Shown here one piece after another: positions 37,214 through 48,013 of a stretch of 64,000 bases of DNA (its first letter is position 1; each line of letters begins with the position of its first letter). The notes beneath the pieces were generated by a model, which had not been told where the DNA came from, searched no databases, and was given only the letters and a program-made list of their open reading frames with translations. Origin of the DNA: Geodermatophilus sp. YIM 151500 (GTDB lineage: Bacteria; Actinomycetota; Actinomycetes; Mycobacteriales; Geodermatophilaceae). A program made the translations under genes and the position numbers. Location: positions 211,898 to 275,897 of the forward strand of contig NZ_JAOVZT010000003.1 in the NCBI RefSeq assembly GCF_025716945.1, written 5' to 3'.

Positions 37214-37662
37214 CGGGTCACCAGCCACAGGACGAAACCGGAGACGACCACCAGGCCGGTGTACTGCCCCGCGATGATGTGGACGGGCGGCACCGTCCGG
37301 CCCGCGACCCGCACCGCCATCGCCTGCGGGGTGAGGGCGAACCAGGTCACCGCGTGCAGCAGCACGAAGGCCAGCGCGACGACGTTGAGCAGGGTCACCC
37401 ACGGCGAGGCGGCCCAGTCGAGGAAGCGCAGGTAGGCCGCCTCGCCCCGGCCGACGGCGTGGACGAGGAACAGCAGGTACACCACGAACCAGGCGACGAA
37501 GACACTGCTCAGCTCGCGCATGACGAAGACGAGGTAGGACCGCTTGCGCGTCCACCACCAGGTCGAGACGCGCGGGCGGTAGAGGCGCAAGCCGGTCGGC
37601 GTGCCCCCGGAGGGAGTCGGCGTGCCGCGGGAGGGAGTCGTCGCGCCTCCGGAGCGGGTCAT
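37210..37662 (-). CDS. frdC: Fumarate reductase membrane anchor subunit C
   Basis: The 150-residue protein has a polar, repetitive N-terminus ([16 protein letters not shown]) not found in typical FrdC, then the conserved [19 protein letters not shown] motif and three membrane helices with a conserved His in LLHAVTWF. It forms the anchor with FrdD and takes part in quinone binding. The N-terminal repeats reflect a GGGAGTC-rich DNA repeat at about 37605-37640 and may be a local expansion. Its ATG overlaps the stop of frdB in an ATGA junction. Confidence 0.88.
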   Translation of the reverse strand: MTRSGGATTPSRGTPTPSGGTPTGLRLYRPRVSTWWWTRKRSYLVFVMRELSSVFVAWFVVYLLFLVHAVGRGEAAYLRFLDWAASPWVTLLNVVALAFVLLHAVTWFALTPQAMAVRVAGRTVPPVHIIAGQYTGLVVVSGFVLWLVTR

Positions 37663-38408
37663 CGTGCCCCCCGTGGCAGCAGGAAGGCCTTCACCGTCTC
37701 CATCGCCGCCTTCAGCTTGTAGCGCTGGATGGCGGCCGCGGGGTCCACGTGCTTGGGACACACCCGGGTGCACTCGCCGACGAAGGTGCAGCCGTAGACG
37801 CCGTCGTGCTCGACGAGGACGTCGAGACGCTCCCGCTCGCCGCGATCGCGGGAGTCGAGGTCGTACCGCTCGGCGAGCGCGATGGCGGCCGGCCCGATGA
37901 ACTCGGGGTCGAGGCCGTAGACCGGGCAGGCGGCGTAGCAGAGCATGCAGTTGATGCACATGCTGAACTGCTTGTAGGCGTCCAGCTGCTCCGGCGTCTG
38001 GAGGTACTCCACGTCGGGCTCCACCGTCCGGTGGTCGTCGGGGTGGATGATCCAGGGCTTGACCCGCGGCAGCTTCGCCATGAAGTCGGACAGATCGACC
38101 ACGAGGTCACGCACGACGGGGAAGTTGGCGAGGGGCTCGACCGTGACCGGGCCAGGCGCGTGGTCGGAGAGGAACGTCGCGCAGGTCAACCGGGGCTCGC
38201 CGTCGACGTTCATGCCGCAGCTGCCGCAGATCCCCATCCGGCACGACCAGCGGAACGACAGGGTGGTGTCGACCTCGTTCTTGACGTGGTTGAGGCCGTC
38301 GAGGACCGTCCACTCCTTCCGCAGGGGGACGTCGTACTCCTGCCAGTGCGGCTCCGGGTCCGTGTCGGGCCGGTACCGGGACACCCTCAGCCGGATGCTG
38401 TCCGCCAT
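37659..38408 (-). CDS. frdB: Fumarate reductase / succinate dehydrogenase iron-sulfur subunit
   Basis: The 249-residue protein holds the [2Fe-2S] cysteines ([15 protein letters not shown] and a following Cys), the [4Fe-4S] motif [12 protein letters not shown] and the [3Fe-4S] motif CTRVCPK. It carries electrons between the quinone site and the FrdA flavin. ATG at 38408 lies two bases after the frdA stop, so translation is tightly coupled. Confidence 0.93.
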   Translation of the reverse strand: MADSIRLRVSRYRPDTDPEPHWQEYDVPLRKEWTVLDGLNHVKNEVDTTLSFRWSCRMGICGSCGMNVDGEPRLTCATFLSDHAPGPVTVEPLANFPVVRDLVVDLSDFMAKLPRVKPWIIHPDDHRTVEPDVEYLQTPEQLDAYKQFSMCINCMLCYAACPVYGLDPEFIGPAAIALAERYDLDSRDRGERERLDVLVEHDGVYGCTFVGECTRVCPKHVDPAAAIQRYKLKAAMETVKAFLLPRGAR

Positions 38409-38410
38409 GG

Positions 38411-40165
38411 CTACCTGCCGTAGACCCGCTCGCCCGGGGGCCAGCGGGTGATGGTCACCGGGGAGCGGTCGACCCGCGCCGTCCCGTCGGACTCGCGGTG
38501 GACGAGCAGGTGGGTCAGGAAGCGCTCGTCGTCGCGCGCCGGGAAGTCGGTGCGCTGGTGCGCCCCCCGGGACTCCTCGCGCTGCAGACCGGACTGGAGG
38601 ATGCACTCGCTGATATCGAGCATGTTGGCCAGCTCCAGGGCGGCCAGGAGCTCGGTGTTGAACGAACGGCTGGTGTCCGCAAGTCCGACGTTGCCGACGC
38701 GCTCCTGCAGCTCGGCGAGGGTGTCCGCGCCCTTGGCCATGGTGGGCCCGGTCCGGAAGATGCCGGCGGCCTCCTCCATGGCGGCCTGCATCTGGTCCCG
38801 GAGCGCGGCGATGCTCTCACCGCCCGGCCCCCTGCCCAGCAGGTCCTGCTCCAGACGGCGCACCTCGTCGCCGGCCTGGGCCTCGACGACGGCAGGGGTC
38901 CTGCCCGCAGCGGAGGCGTACTCCGCCGCCGCTCTCCCGGCCCTCGCGCCGAACACGAGGCACTCGGGCAGCGAGTTGGAGCCCAGCCGGTTGGCCCCGT
39001 TGATGCTCACGCACGCGGTCTCCCCCGCGGCGTACAGCCCCGCGAGGGGGGTCGCTCCGTCGATGTCGGTGGAGACCCCGCCCATCATGTAGTGCACGAC
39101 CGGGCGTACCGGGATCAGCTCGTGCACGGGGTCGATCCGCTCGTACTTCAGGCACAGCTCGCGGACGAACGGGAGCTTCGTGTCGATGAGCTTCGCGCCG
39201 AGGTGGCGCAGGTCGAGGTGGACGATCGGGCCGTAGGGCGAGTCCACCGTGCGGCCCTTCTCGACCTCGTGCACGAAGGCCTGCGACAGGCGGTCGCGGG
39301 GGCCGAGCTCCATGCTGCGGAGCTCGGGCGTCGGCGTCGGTCTGCCGAGGTCGTAGTCCTGCAGGTAGCGGTAGCCGTCCTTGTTGATCAGCCACCCGCC
39401 CTCGGCCCGGGCGGCCTCGGTGATGAGGATGCCGGTGAACGGCAGCCCCGTCGGGTGGTACTGGACGAACTCCATGTCCTTGAGCGGCGCACCCGCGCGA
39501 TAGGCCAGGGCCATGCCGTCGCCGGTGTTGATGTTGGCATTCGTGGTGAACGGGAAGACCTTGCCGCAGCCTCCGGTGCCCAGGACGACGGCCTTCGCCG
39601 TGAGCGCCTGGATCCGTCCGGTCAGCAGGCCGATCGCCACGACGCCGTGCACCCGGCCGTCGTCGACCAGCAGCCGGGTCACGAACTCTTCGTCGTAGCG
39701 CGTGACCTCGCCGTGCTTCAGCGACGTCTGGAAGAGCGTGTGCAGCATGTGGAAGCCGGTCTTGTCGGCGGCGAACCACGTGCGCTTCTTCTTCATCCCG
39801 CCGAACGCGCGGACCGCGACGCGGCCGTCCGGCCGCCGGCTCCACGGGCAACCCCAGTGCTCGAGCCGCAGGAGCTCCTCGGGAGCCTCCCGGACGAAGG
39901 CCTCTACGGCGTCCTGGTCGCCGAGCCAGTCGCTGCCGGAGACCGTGTCGTAGCAGTGCTCGTCGAGGCTGTCGTCGGCGGCGATGACACCGGCGGCACC
40001 GCCCTCGGCCGAGACCGTGTGGCTGCGCATCGGATAGACCTTCGACACCACGGCCACGTCGAGCCGGGGGTCGACCTCTGCGATGGCGATGGCGGCGCGC
40101 AGTCCCGCACCGCCTCCCCCGACGATCAGGACGTCGTGCGCGGCGCGTATGACGCCGTCACTCAC
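38411..40165 (-). CDS. frdA: Fumarate reductase / succinate dehydrogenase flavoprotein subunit
   Basis: The 584-residue protein starts [20 protein letters not shown], has the FAD-linking histidine in SHTVSAEGG, the dicarboxylate-binding HPTG segment and the active-site HYMMGG motif. It interconverts fumarate and succinate on the cytoplasmic face of the membrane. The ABCD gene order matches M. tuberculosis frdABCD, which supports fumarate reductase, though direction cannot be proven from sequence. Its GTG overlaps the end of the preceding small gene by eight bases. Confidence 0.93.
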   Translation of the reverse strand: MSDGVIRAAHDVLIVGGGGAGLRAAIAIAEVDPRLDVAVVSKVYPMRSHTVSAEGGAAGVIAADDSLDEHCYDTVSGSDWLGDQDAVEAFVREAPEELLRLEHWGCPWSRRPDGRVAVRAFGGMKKKRTWFAADKTGFHMLHTLFQTSLKHGEVTRYDEEFVTRLLVDDGRVHGVVAIGLLTGRIQALTAKAVVLGTGGCGKVFPFTTNANINTGDGMALAYRAGAPLKDMEFVQYHPTGLPFTGILITEAARAEGGWLINKDGYRYLQDYDLGRPTPTPELRSMELGPRDRLSQAFVHEVEKGRTVDSPYGPIVHLDLRHLGAKLIDTKLPFVRELCLKYERIDPVHELIPVRPVVHYMMGGVSTDIDGATPLAGLYAAGETACVSINGANRLGSNSLPECLVFGARAGRAAAEYASAAGRTPAVVEAQAGDEVRRLEQDLLGRGPGGESIAALRDQMQAAMEEAAGIFRTGPTMAKGADTLAELQERVGNVGLADTSRSFNTELLAALELANMLDISECILQSGLQREESRGAHQRTDFPARDDERFLTHLLVHRESDGTARVDRSPVTITRWPPGERVYGR

Positions 40166-40385
40166 CGCGCCACTCCTCGTCGGCCAGCACCCTGCCCCGG
40201 TGGTGGACGACCATGTGGTGGAAGCTCCCGTCGTGGAACTCCTCCCGGGTGCTGCAGCAGCCGCAGGAGAAGCGGAGCTCCTCGGTGATCAGCCCCTGGT
40301 GGTCCTCGGTCAGGTACCGCTCACCTCCGCGCGTGAGTCCGCACGGGGCCAGCCTCGGCTCGAACGTGGCGGCGACTGCACTCAC
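40158..40385 (-). CDS. Small Cys-rich protein upstream of frdA
   Basis: The 75-residue protein contains [20 protein letters not shown] and a run of His residues ([18 protein letters not shown]). The CGCC cluster and the His suggest a metal or Fe-S site. It overlaps frdA by eight bases and would be first in the operon, so a role in assembly or regulation of the fumarate reductase is plausible. I do not recognise a named family. GTG at 40385 follows AAGGGGTG. Confidence 0.65.
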   Translation of the reverse strand: MSAVAATFEPRLAPCGLTRGGERYLTEDHQGLITEELRFSCGCCSTREEFHDGSFHHMVVHHRGRVLADEEWRGE

Positions 40386-40824
40386 GGCCCATCACCCCTT
40401 GGTGCAGGGACAGAGACCTCCGACTGCGCAGATCAGCGTGCTCCGCACCACCGAGGTTGTGAAGGGCCTCCGCCCGGGTGCGACCCCCTGCGGAGCCGGA
40501 CCTGCACATGAGCGGACCGGCGCGCGCCGACCCGGGCCGGCCGTGGTCGTGCCCGGCGCGGGGTTCAGGAGGGCTGCTGCGCCTCGTCAGCCGTCCGCGC
40601 CTCCCGGTTCGGCCTCGCCCGCACCCTGGACGGTCTCGCCGCCCTGATCGACCGCGGCCCTAGCAATCCTCCGTGACCCGACGGGCCCGGGCGGGCCTTG
40701 ACCTCGAGTCCGCTCGAAGTCCTAGCGTCGCATCCGCACGGCGCGAACCCGACCTGACGGGCCGACGCCGATGAGGCGGGGCCCACGACGGAGTCGTACC
40801 GGGCAGCGCACCAGTTCGGAGGAC
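40386..40824. other. Divergent intergenic stretch with the doxX promoter
   Basis: These 439 bp between the frd operon and doxX hold no protein-like frame. A promoter for doxX is listed at 40698-40728; the frd promoter should lie near 40400-40470. The 19-bp rifamycin-associated element known from actinomycetes was looked for by eye and not seen. Confidence 0.5.
40698..40728 (+). promoter_or_regulatory. Promoter of doxX-rox: TTGACC-19-TAGCGT
   Basis: TTGACC (40698-40703) and TAGCGT (40723-40728) form a recognisable -35/-10 pair 19 bp apart, ending 96 bp before the doxX start. Confidence 0.5.
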
Positions 40825-41307
40825 ATGACGATGACCACCACCGACCGCACCAACGTGCTCCGGAACCCCGCCGGGATCCGGGCCATCCGCGACGTCGTCC
40901 TGCTCGTCGGCCGGATCGGCCTCGGCGTGCTGATGATCGGGCACGCCAAGCTCATGTACGACGTCGGCGGCAGCCTCGCCGGTATCGGGCGGCTCTTCGC
41001 GCAGATGGACATCCCACTGGCCTCGGTCACCGGGCCGGCGAACGTGCTCTTCGAGTTCGTCGGCGGGATCGCGATGATCGTCGGCGCCGTGGTGCCGATC
41101 ATCGGCGTGCTGATGGCGCTGAACATGGCCGGCGCCTGGTTCTTCGTGCACACGAGCGGCCTGTACGCCATGGACCGCAACGGCCCCGAGCTGGTCATCG
41201 CGGTCGGGCTGCTCGGCCTCGTCCTGGCGGTGACCGGCTCAGGTCGGTTCGGGGTCGACCACCTGATCGTCCGGCGCTTGCGCCTCCGGTCACGGACGCC
41301 GGCCTGA
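40825..41307 (+). CDS. DoxX-family membrane protein
   Basis: The 160-residue protein has four predicted membrane helices with DoxX-type sequence (GRIGLGVLMIGHAKLMYD, ANVLFEFVGGIAMIVGAV, VIGLLGLVLAV-like end). DoxX proteins are quinone- or thiol-linked membrane redox components. GGAGGAC precedes ATG at 40825. It lies 45 bp before the monooxygenase gene and is likely co-transcribed with it. Confidence 0.85.
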   Translation: MTMTTTDRTNVLRNPAGIRAIRDVVLLVGRIGLGVLMIGHAKLMYDVGGSLAGIGRLFAQMDIPLASVTGPANVLFEFVGGIAMIVGAVVPIIGVLMALNMAGAWFFVHTSGLYAMDRNGPELVIAVGLLGLVLAVTGSGRFGVDHLIVRRLRLRSRTPA

Positions 41308-42816
<1,509 letters not shown>

Positions 42817-42960
42817 CGGGGATGAACGACATCGTGGTGCCCCGGGTCGGGTAGGAGCGCCGATGTCGCGACGGCCGTCGTGCGTCACGTAGGCGTCCGG
42901 GCAGGACGACGCGGCCGTCCGGACCGGCATCCACCGGGACCCTCGGACTCGCGGCCCGGG

Positions 42961-43380
42961 TCAGGCCGGCACGGACACCGGCATCTGCGCCGTCGGGTCG
43001 GGCTCGGCGACGATCCACGCCGTGCGCCCGTGGATCGGCGGGGTCTTGGTGCCGTCGGTGAACCACACGACCACTCCCCCGTGCGCCCTGCAGTGCGAGC
43101 GCACGACCCGGACCCGGCTCTCTCGCCTGCTCTTGGTGGGGCGGACCAGCGGGAGGCCGAAGTCGGTGCCGACGACGTCGGTGGTCAACACCGGTTCGCC
43201 GGCGGTGAGCTTGGACGTCGGCACGGTGACCGTGGTCCCCGGTGCCGACCCGGCCGGCCGCCTCAGGCTCGCCGCGCCGCGGTGCACGGCGGCCTTCCGG
43301 GTCTTCCCGCACTCGCAGCGCCAGGCGACATCGCCGACGGCTCGGGCGAACGGATGGGTGGGCGTGGGAACGGTCGTCAT
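42961..43380 (-). CDS. Unknown 139-residue protein with an SOS box
   Basis: I do not recognise this protein. A C-x-C pair (WRCECGKTRKAAVHRG) near residue 22 and SHCRAHGG near 100 could ligate a metal, and the middle is strand-rich and basic. A near-perfect LexA box lies about 92 bp upstream. The next genes on this strand, upstream, are a Fe-S nuclease and a RecA-fold ATPase. It may take part in DNA damage response; the fold is unknown. GGGAGG precedes ATG at 43380. Confidence 0.7.
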   Translation of the reverse strand: MTTVPTPTHPFARAVGDVAWRCECGKTRKAAVHRGAASLRRPAGSAPGTTVTVPTSKLTAGEPVLTTDVVGTDFGLPLVRPTKSRRESRVRVVRSHCRAHGGVVVWFTDGTKTPPIHGRTAWIVAEPDPTAQMPVSVPA

Positions 43381-43471
43381 CAGAGCCTCCCGGGAGTCGG
43401 GGCCGACCTGGGTGACCGGCCCCGGATGACCACTGCCGGGCACCGGTGCGGCCGCCTGTCGACCCATTGAT

Positions 43472-43487
43472 TCGAACACGTGTTCGG
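43472..43487. promoter_or_regulatory. LexA (SOS) box
   Basis: TCGAACACGTGTTCGG matches the mycobacterial/actinobacterial LexA consensus TCGAAC-N4-GTTCGA at every fixed position but the last. The CGAACACGTGTTCG core is a perfect palindrome. It sits upstream of the 139-residue gene, which would therefore be repressed by LexA and induced by DNA damage. Confidence 0.8.
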
Positions 43488-43562
43488 TCGTCTGGCAAGA
43501 TGCCGCGCCTGACTTGCCGACGAGGCGAGCCGGGCCGTCCGGCGTCCGGACGCGCCAGGCGC

Positions 43563-44612
43563 TCAGTCCCTCCGGCTGCCGTTCCGCGTGACGCGGATCG
43601 TCTGCGGGCTGCGAGTCGTCCGGGTCGGCAGGACCTCGCCCAGCTCGACCAGCCGCTCGACCGCGGCGTCCTTGTCCACCTGCCTGCGCAGGCCGCCTCC
43701 GGACCACTCGCAGTGCAGGTCGTCCGCCGGCCCGGAGCGTCCGCGCAGCCGCTCCCGCGCAAACTCCTTGTGCCGCTTGGCCTCGTTCTCGGCGGCCCGC
43801 CAGGTGTCGTAGTCGTGGACGGCGGCGACGTAGTCGGAGTCCGTGACCGTGAGACGGGACTGGCGTGAGACCGCACCCTCCGTCTCCGGGTCCACGGGCG
43901 GGCCCCAGCAGAGGTCGAGGAAGGGGCACCAGTCGCACATGGTGTCCACCCCGGGGCCGAACCCGTCGCGGGGGACGGCGTCGACCCCCTCGTCCTCCAC
44001 GGTGGCGTATACGTCGGTGAGCCACAGGAGCGCCTCGGCGGTCAGCGCCGGGTCGTGGTCGGCCTCGAAGACGACGTCCTCGCCCGAGTCGCGGGACAGG
44101 TAGCGGATGCGCAGCCCGTCGACGCCCTGCGCCGTGCCGACGGAGAGCCGCCGGTCGGCGGTCCGCCCGGTCCTCAGCAGCCAGGCGTAGACGGCGACCT
44201 GGAACCAGTGCCGGACCGGGACCCCACGGGTCAGCACCCGCTCGAACCCGAACCGGGACGTGGTCTTGAGGTCCTCCACCACCGGGGCATGCCACCAGTC
44301 GCAGCGGCCCCGGACCTGCTCCCCCTTCAGCCCGACCTCGGTCAGGCCGCCGTACTGGCGGCGCAGCGCACGCAGCACGCCGCGGTGCAGCTCGGAGCCG
44401 ATGAAGGCCTGCAGCCCGGCGCGGGTGTTGGTCGGACGACGGCGGGCGATCCGGTAGGCCGCCCGGCGCCGGCACTCGCCGAGCTCGGAGGCGCCGATCA
44501 TGCGCTGGCGGGAGCGGGCCCGGCGGCTGTCGAGGTCCCGGACCGCGGCGGCAAGGCTCGGCGCGGTCCGCCGCTCGGCGGCAGTGGGGCGGTCGGGCAG
44601 GACGGCGGTCAT
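43563..44612 (-). CDS. Cas4/RecB-like PD-(D/E)xK nuclease with four Fe-S cysteines
   Basis: The 349-residue protein has the nuclease core Asp105, Glu113-Asp114-x-Lys116 (VVEDLKTTS) and the downstream Gln138-x3-Tyr142 of RecB/Cas4-type nucleases. Cys47 and CDWCPFLDLC (Cys226, Cys229, Cys235) reproduce the four-cysteine [4Fe-4S] arrangement of Cas4 and AddB. It should be a DNA exonuclease. There are no cas1, cas2 or CRISPR repeats here, so CRISPR adaptation is not suggested. Genome context, upstream RecA-like ATPase and downstream SOS-controlled gene, fits recombination or a phage-derived module. ATG at 44612 is 68 bp past the end of the ATPase gene. Confidence 0.8.
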   Translation of the reverse strand: MTAVLPDRPTAAERRTAPSLAAAVRDLDSRRARSRQRMIGASELGECRRRAAYRIARRRPTNTRAGLQAFIGSELHRGVLRALRRQYGGLTEVGLKGEQVRGRCDWWHAPVVEDLKTTSRFGFERVLTRGVPVRHWFQVAVYAWLLRTGRTADRRLSVGTAQGVDGLRIRYLSRDSGEDVVFEADHDPALTAEALLWLTDVYATVEDEGVDAVPRDGFGPGVDTMCDWCPFLDLCWGPPVDPETEGAVSRQSRLTVTDSDYVAAVHDYDTWRAAENEAKRHKEFARERLRGRSGPADDLHCEWSGGGLRRQVDKDAAVERLVELGEVLPTRTTRSPQTIRVTRNGSRRD

Positions 44613-44679
44613 GGCGTCGTCCTCGGTCCTGGAGGGGTGGAGCGGGGCCGGCGGACCGGCCCCGCTCCCGCGACGTAGC

Positions 44680-46116
44680 TCACGCGACGATCTCCTGCTG
44701 CCCCGCGAGGCCGGCCCGCTGCGTGGCGATCACCTCGCGCACCAGTGCCGTCAGGCGCTTGGTCGCGACGTGTTCGACGGGCCGGCCGAAGCGGGCACCG
44801 ATCTCCTCCCCCGTCACCCCCAGGTTCTGCAGGCTGGCGAGCACGCCCCGGCGGGCGGCGGTGAGCCGTCGCTCCCGCGGGTCGTCCGGGGTCGGCGATG
44901 CCTCCAGCAGCGGGTTCGCAGGCGCTGCCTCCCCGCTGGTGGCCGGAGGGCCGGCCGCGACGGCGGGGCGGTCGGACTCCCCGACCGCGGCGGGCGCCTG
45001 CGCAGCGGCCGGAGCCCTGCGGCGTCCGGCTGGGTGAGCCGCCATCGACGCCTCGACGAACTCCTCGTGCCGGGCCGCGATCAGCTCCGCGACCGTGTAC
45101 GAGCCGCCGGGGGTCGGCACCTCGACCTGGAGCACGGCGCCGCGGTTGGCCTCGGCCCACACCTCGCGCAGCTCGTCGTCGTTCCCGGCGTCGCCGATCC
45201 GCGCGACCAGGTCGGCGACGTCCGGCTCGTCCCGCCGGTCCGAGCGGCCCGTCCGGGCCTCTTCGGTCCGCTCGTGGTCGAGCAGCCCGCCGCCGTGGAA
45301 GGAGACGAGGTCGCGGACGTGCGCGGTGCCCGGGTCGCACTTGAGCGCGTCGAACACCAACCACTCGAGCAGCCGGCCGGTCGCGGCCGGGTCGGTGACC
45401 TCCTTGGCGGGGTCGTCGTTGGGCTTGATCCCGACGTGGACGCTGCGCGCGCCGACGATCAGCGGCCGTCGTCCGCGGCGCAACCGCATCCACACCGTCG
45501 CCGCGTACGGGAACTCCCGGTGCGTCTGCACCGACCAGGTCTTCTGCCCCTCGATCGGGCGTCCGTTGGCGTCGACCTCGGTGACCTCCTTGCCCCGGGC
45601 GGTCACGACGACGATGCCCGGAAAGGTGAGCAGCTCGGTTTGCAACTTGCGCCAGCGGGCGCCGGCGTCGTTCCACAGGTTCTGGCTGATGGTGATCTCG
45701 GCGTTGGGGTCGCGCTTGAGCAGCTCGCGGTTGCGTGCCGACTTGGCCGCGCGGCCGCTGGCCCAGTCCTTCAGGCCGTCCCAGATGGCCGAGCCGGTGT
45801 CGATGCCGAGCACCACCGGCGGTTCACCGGCGTCAGCGGCACGACGGGCCTCGGCCTTCACCATCTGGACGGCGGCCAGCACCTGGGCGTAGGAGCCGTC
45901 GTGCTCGATGATCTGATAGTTCGCGCCGGGGATGGCGCCGTACTCGTCGCCGGCCCCCTCGTTGAGGTCGATCCAGTACAGCGCGCCGATCCGGTCGCTG
46001 GCACTGAACTGGGCCAGGGACCAACTCTTTCCCGCCTTCTCGTCGCCCTCGAGGAGGATGCACGGCCACGGCACACGGCCGGTGGGCTGACGGGTCTTGA
46101 GGCCGGAGACGGCCAT
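44680..46116 (-). CDS. RecA-fold AAA ATPase, phage-recombination type
   Basis: The 478-residue protein has a Walker A loop GDEKAGKS at 24-31 and acidic strands ALYWIDLNEG and VVLGIDTGSAIW, the pattern of AAA_24/phage nucleotide-binding ATPases of the Sak4-type RecA fold. The middle contains conserved IVVVTARGKEVTEV. The C-terminal third is Ala/Pro-rich with a final helical domain (GVLASLQNLGVTGEEIGARF). Such proteins usually work as single-strand annealing or recombination ATPases in phages. AAGGAG precedes the ATG. It and the Fe-S nuclease probably form one transcript. Confidence 0.75.
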   Translation of the reverse strand: MAVSGLKTRQPTGRVPWPCILLEGDEKAGKSWSLAQFSASDRIGALYWIDLNEGAGDEYGAIPGANYQIIEHDGSYAQVLAAVQMVKAEARRAADAGEPPVVLGIDTGSAIWDGLKDWASGRAAKSARNRELLKRDPNAEITISQNLWNDAGARWRKLQTELLTFPGIVVVTARGKEVTEVDANGRPIEGQKTWSVQTHREFPYAATVWMRLRRGRRPLIVGARSVHVGIKPNDDPAKEVTDPAATGRLLEWLVFDALKCDPGTAHVRDLVSFHGGGLLDHERTEEARTGRSDRRDEPDVADLVARIGDAGNDDELREVWAEANRGAVLQVEVPTPGGSYTVAELIAARHEEFVEASMAAHPAGRRRAPAAAQAPAAVGESDRPAVAAGPPATSGEAAPANPLLEASPTPDDPRERRLTAARRGVLASLQNLGVTGEEIGARFGRPVEHVATKRLTALVREVIATQRAGLAGQQEIVA

Positions 46117-46392
46117 GGTGAGCTCCTTGCCGACATGGGGAAGATGTCGACCCGGACGCTACGAGCGGGTACTGACACTTCCATCCGCTTCGCGCAAGCA
46201 CATCAGGCTGCTCCTGGCGAAGTCGCAGGTCAGCCGGGGCGAAGTCCGCCCGATGGGCGTGTCGGCCGTGGGCGTGACCGGGCGCGGGATCGCGGCGGAA
46301 AGGGCCCCGGAGGGAGCCTTCGAGCCCCCCGCGAGGTCACCTCCGGCCCAGGTCATCGCGTATCGCCTGATGAGACCCGTAACTGTCGGACC

Positions 46393-46408
46393 TCGTACGT
46401 ATGTTCGG
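46393..46408. promoter_or_regulatory. SOS-like box before the HNH gene
   Basis: TCGTACGTATGTTCGG differs from TCGAAC-N4-GTTCGA at two fixed positions. It ends three bases before the GTG start. DUF222/13E12 HNH genes of M. tuberculosis carry LexA boxes in this position, so the match is probably functional despite the mismatches. Confidence 0.55.
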
Positions 46409-46411
46409 CCC

Positions 46412-47971
46412 GTGGAGCGGATCCGGGGCCGGCGGTCGGTCGAGGGCCTGCTGCTCGACTGGGCGATCGCCCAGCCGCCGCCCGATCGCCGGCTGCCGGT
46501 CGGTCTGCTCAGCCGTGAGCAGAAGGCCGCCGAGCTGCAGCGGGTGCAGGCCCGCCGGGCGATGGACGCCGCCTACGAGGCCGAGCTGGTGCTGGGCCTG
46601 GCCGACGACACCCCCGACGACTTCGACCCGCCTCCGGACCACCCCGGCGCGCGGAAGGGGTCGTGGGCTCCCGACGCCGAGCTGCCCGGGGTCTCGGAGT
46701 TCTTCGTGCCCGAGCTGGCGGTGGTGCTCGGCTGCGGTCGGGGCACCGCCGCCCACCTCGCGCACCGGGCCCGGACCTACCGGGAGAACCTGCCGGCCAC
46801 CTGGGCCGCGCTGGCCGCCGGCACCCTGGACGAGCCGCGGGCCAAGGTCCTCGCCGACGTGCTGGCCGCCACCACCCCCGCGATCGCCCGGTCCATCGAG
46901 GCCCGGTTGCTGCCCGAGGCCGGCCGGCTGTCGACCGGACGGCTGCGGCGGCGGGCGCTGGCCCTGCTGCTCGAACTGGACGCCGCGGCCGTCGACGCCC
47001 GCCGCGAGGACGCGCGGCGGCAGGCCGACGTGCGCAGCTATCCGTCGCACCTGGAGGGGATGTCCACCCTCGCGGCAGACCTGCCCGCCGACGAGGCCGC
47101 CGCCGGGTACGCCCTGATCGACCAGCTGGCGGCCATGCTCAAGGAAGACGGCGACCCGCGCCCGATCGGGCAGTTGCGGGCGGAGGTCTTCTCGCTGCTG
47201 ATCCGCCGCCCGGCCGACTCCGGCCTGCCCGGGATCACGGCGCACCTCTCCGTCACCGCCGCGCTGGCGGGGCTGGAGGGCTCCACGACCACGCCGGGCG
47301 ACGTCGACGGCCACCCGATCACCGCCGCCCACGTCCGCGAGCTCCTGCAGCGCCTCGGCGCCCTCGGCCTGCAGGCACCCGCGGGCGGGTCGCTGACCCT
47401 GGCGATCACCGACGACGATGGGCGCCTGCTGGCCACTGCCACCCCGCAGCAGCTGGAGAAGCTGGCCCGGCGCGGCTGCCCCCAGCACCCCGACGGCGAC
47501 TTCGGGTGCGCGGTGCTGGCTCGCCCGACGGCGACCGAGGCCTATCGGCCCACCGCCGCCCAGTGCGAGTTCATCGACGTGCGCGACCGCACCTGCCGGT
47601 TCCCGAACTGCGGCCGGCGTGTGGGCTGGGCCGACCACGACCACGTCGTCCCCCACGCCTGCGGCGGGGAGACCGACTGCACCAATCTCTGCTGCCTGTG
47701 CCGCAGCCACCACCGGCTCAAGACGCTGGCCCGCGGTTGGCGGTTCGTCATGGACGACGACGGCACCCTGCACGTGACCACCCCCTCGGGCATCACCCGC
47801 ACCACCCGCCCACCCGGCCTGCGGCCACCGGCGCCCGAACCACCCGGAACACCGCCCGCGACCGGGACACCGGTGCCCGAGCCACCGGTGCCCGAGGCGC
47901 CGGTGCCCGAGTCACCCGGGTCACCGTCGGCGACCGAGTCGTCCCTGCTGGACGACCCGCCACCCTTCTGA
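46412..47971 (+). CDS. HNH endonuclease of the DUF222 / 13E12 repeat family
   Basis: The 519-residue protein has an N-terminal helical DUF222 domain (about 1-330; GVSEFFVPELAVVLGCG, LTAKL-type helices) and a C-terminal HNH nuclease: CRFPNCGRRVGWADHDHVVP, GGETDCTNLCCLC and SHHRLKT, with paired Cys residues for zinc. The tail is a Pro-rich repeat of (PVPE) type. Members are multicopy, DNA-damage-induced presumed endonucleases or mobile-element proteins in actinobacteria. GTG at 46412 is used because the SOS-like box sits immediately before it; ATG 46370 is the alternative. Confidence 0.85.
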   Translation: MERIRGRRSVEGLLLDWAIAQPPPDRRLPVGLLSREQKAAELQRVQARRAMDAAYEAELVLGLADDTPDDFDPPPDHPGARKGSWAPDAELPGVSEFFVPELAVVLGCGRGTAAHLAHRARTYRENLPATWAALAAGTLDEPRAKVLADVLAATTPAIARSIEARLLPEAGRLSTGRLRRRALALLLELDAAAVDARREDARRQADVRSYPSHLEGMSTLAADLPADEAAAGYALIDQLAAMLKEDGDPRPIGQLRAEVFSLLIRRPADSGLPGITAHLSVTAALAGLEGSTTTPGDVDGHPITAAHVRELLQRLGALGLQAPAGGSLTLAITDDDGRLLATATPQQLEKLARRGCPQHPDGDFGCAVLARPTATEAYRPTAAQCEFIDVRDRTCRFPNCGRRVGWADHDHVVPHACGGETDCTNLCCLCRSHHRLKTLARGWRFVMDDDGTLHVTTPSGITRTTRPPGLRPPAPEPPGTPPATGTPVPEPPVPEAPVPESPGSPSATESSLLDDPPPF

Positions 47972-48013
47972 TCTCCTGAGCCCTGAGGGTGAGGCGCATC
48001 TCGCCCCGACCGG

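Noticed and set aside
38498-40288. 596-codon plus-strand frame opposite frdA
   Set aside because: Antisense shadow; frdA on the minus strand has complete FAD and active-site motifs.
40386-40824. Rifamycin-associated element before doxX-rox
   Set aside because: The inverted-repeat consensus was searched by eye and not found; only a TTGACC-19-TAGCGT promoter is present.
43563-44612. Cas4-like nuclease as a sign of a CRISPR-Cas locus
   Set aside because: No repeats, cas1 or cas2 in the window; the Fe-S nuclease pattern is shared with AddB and phage proteins.
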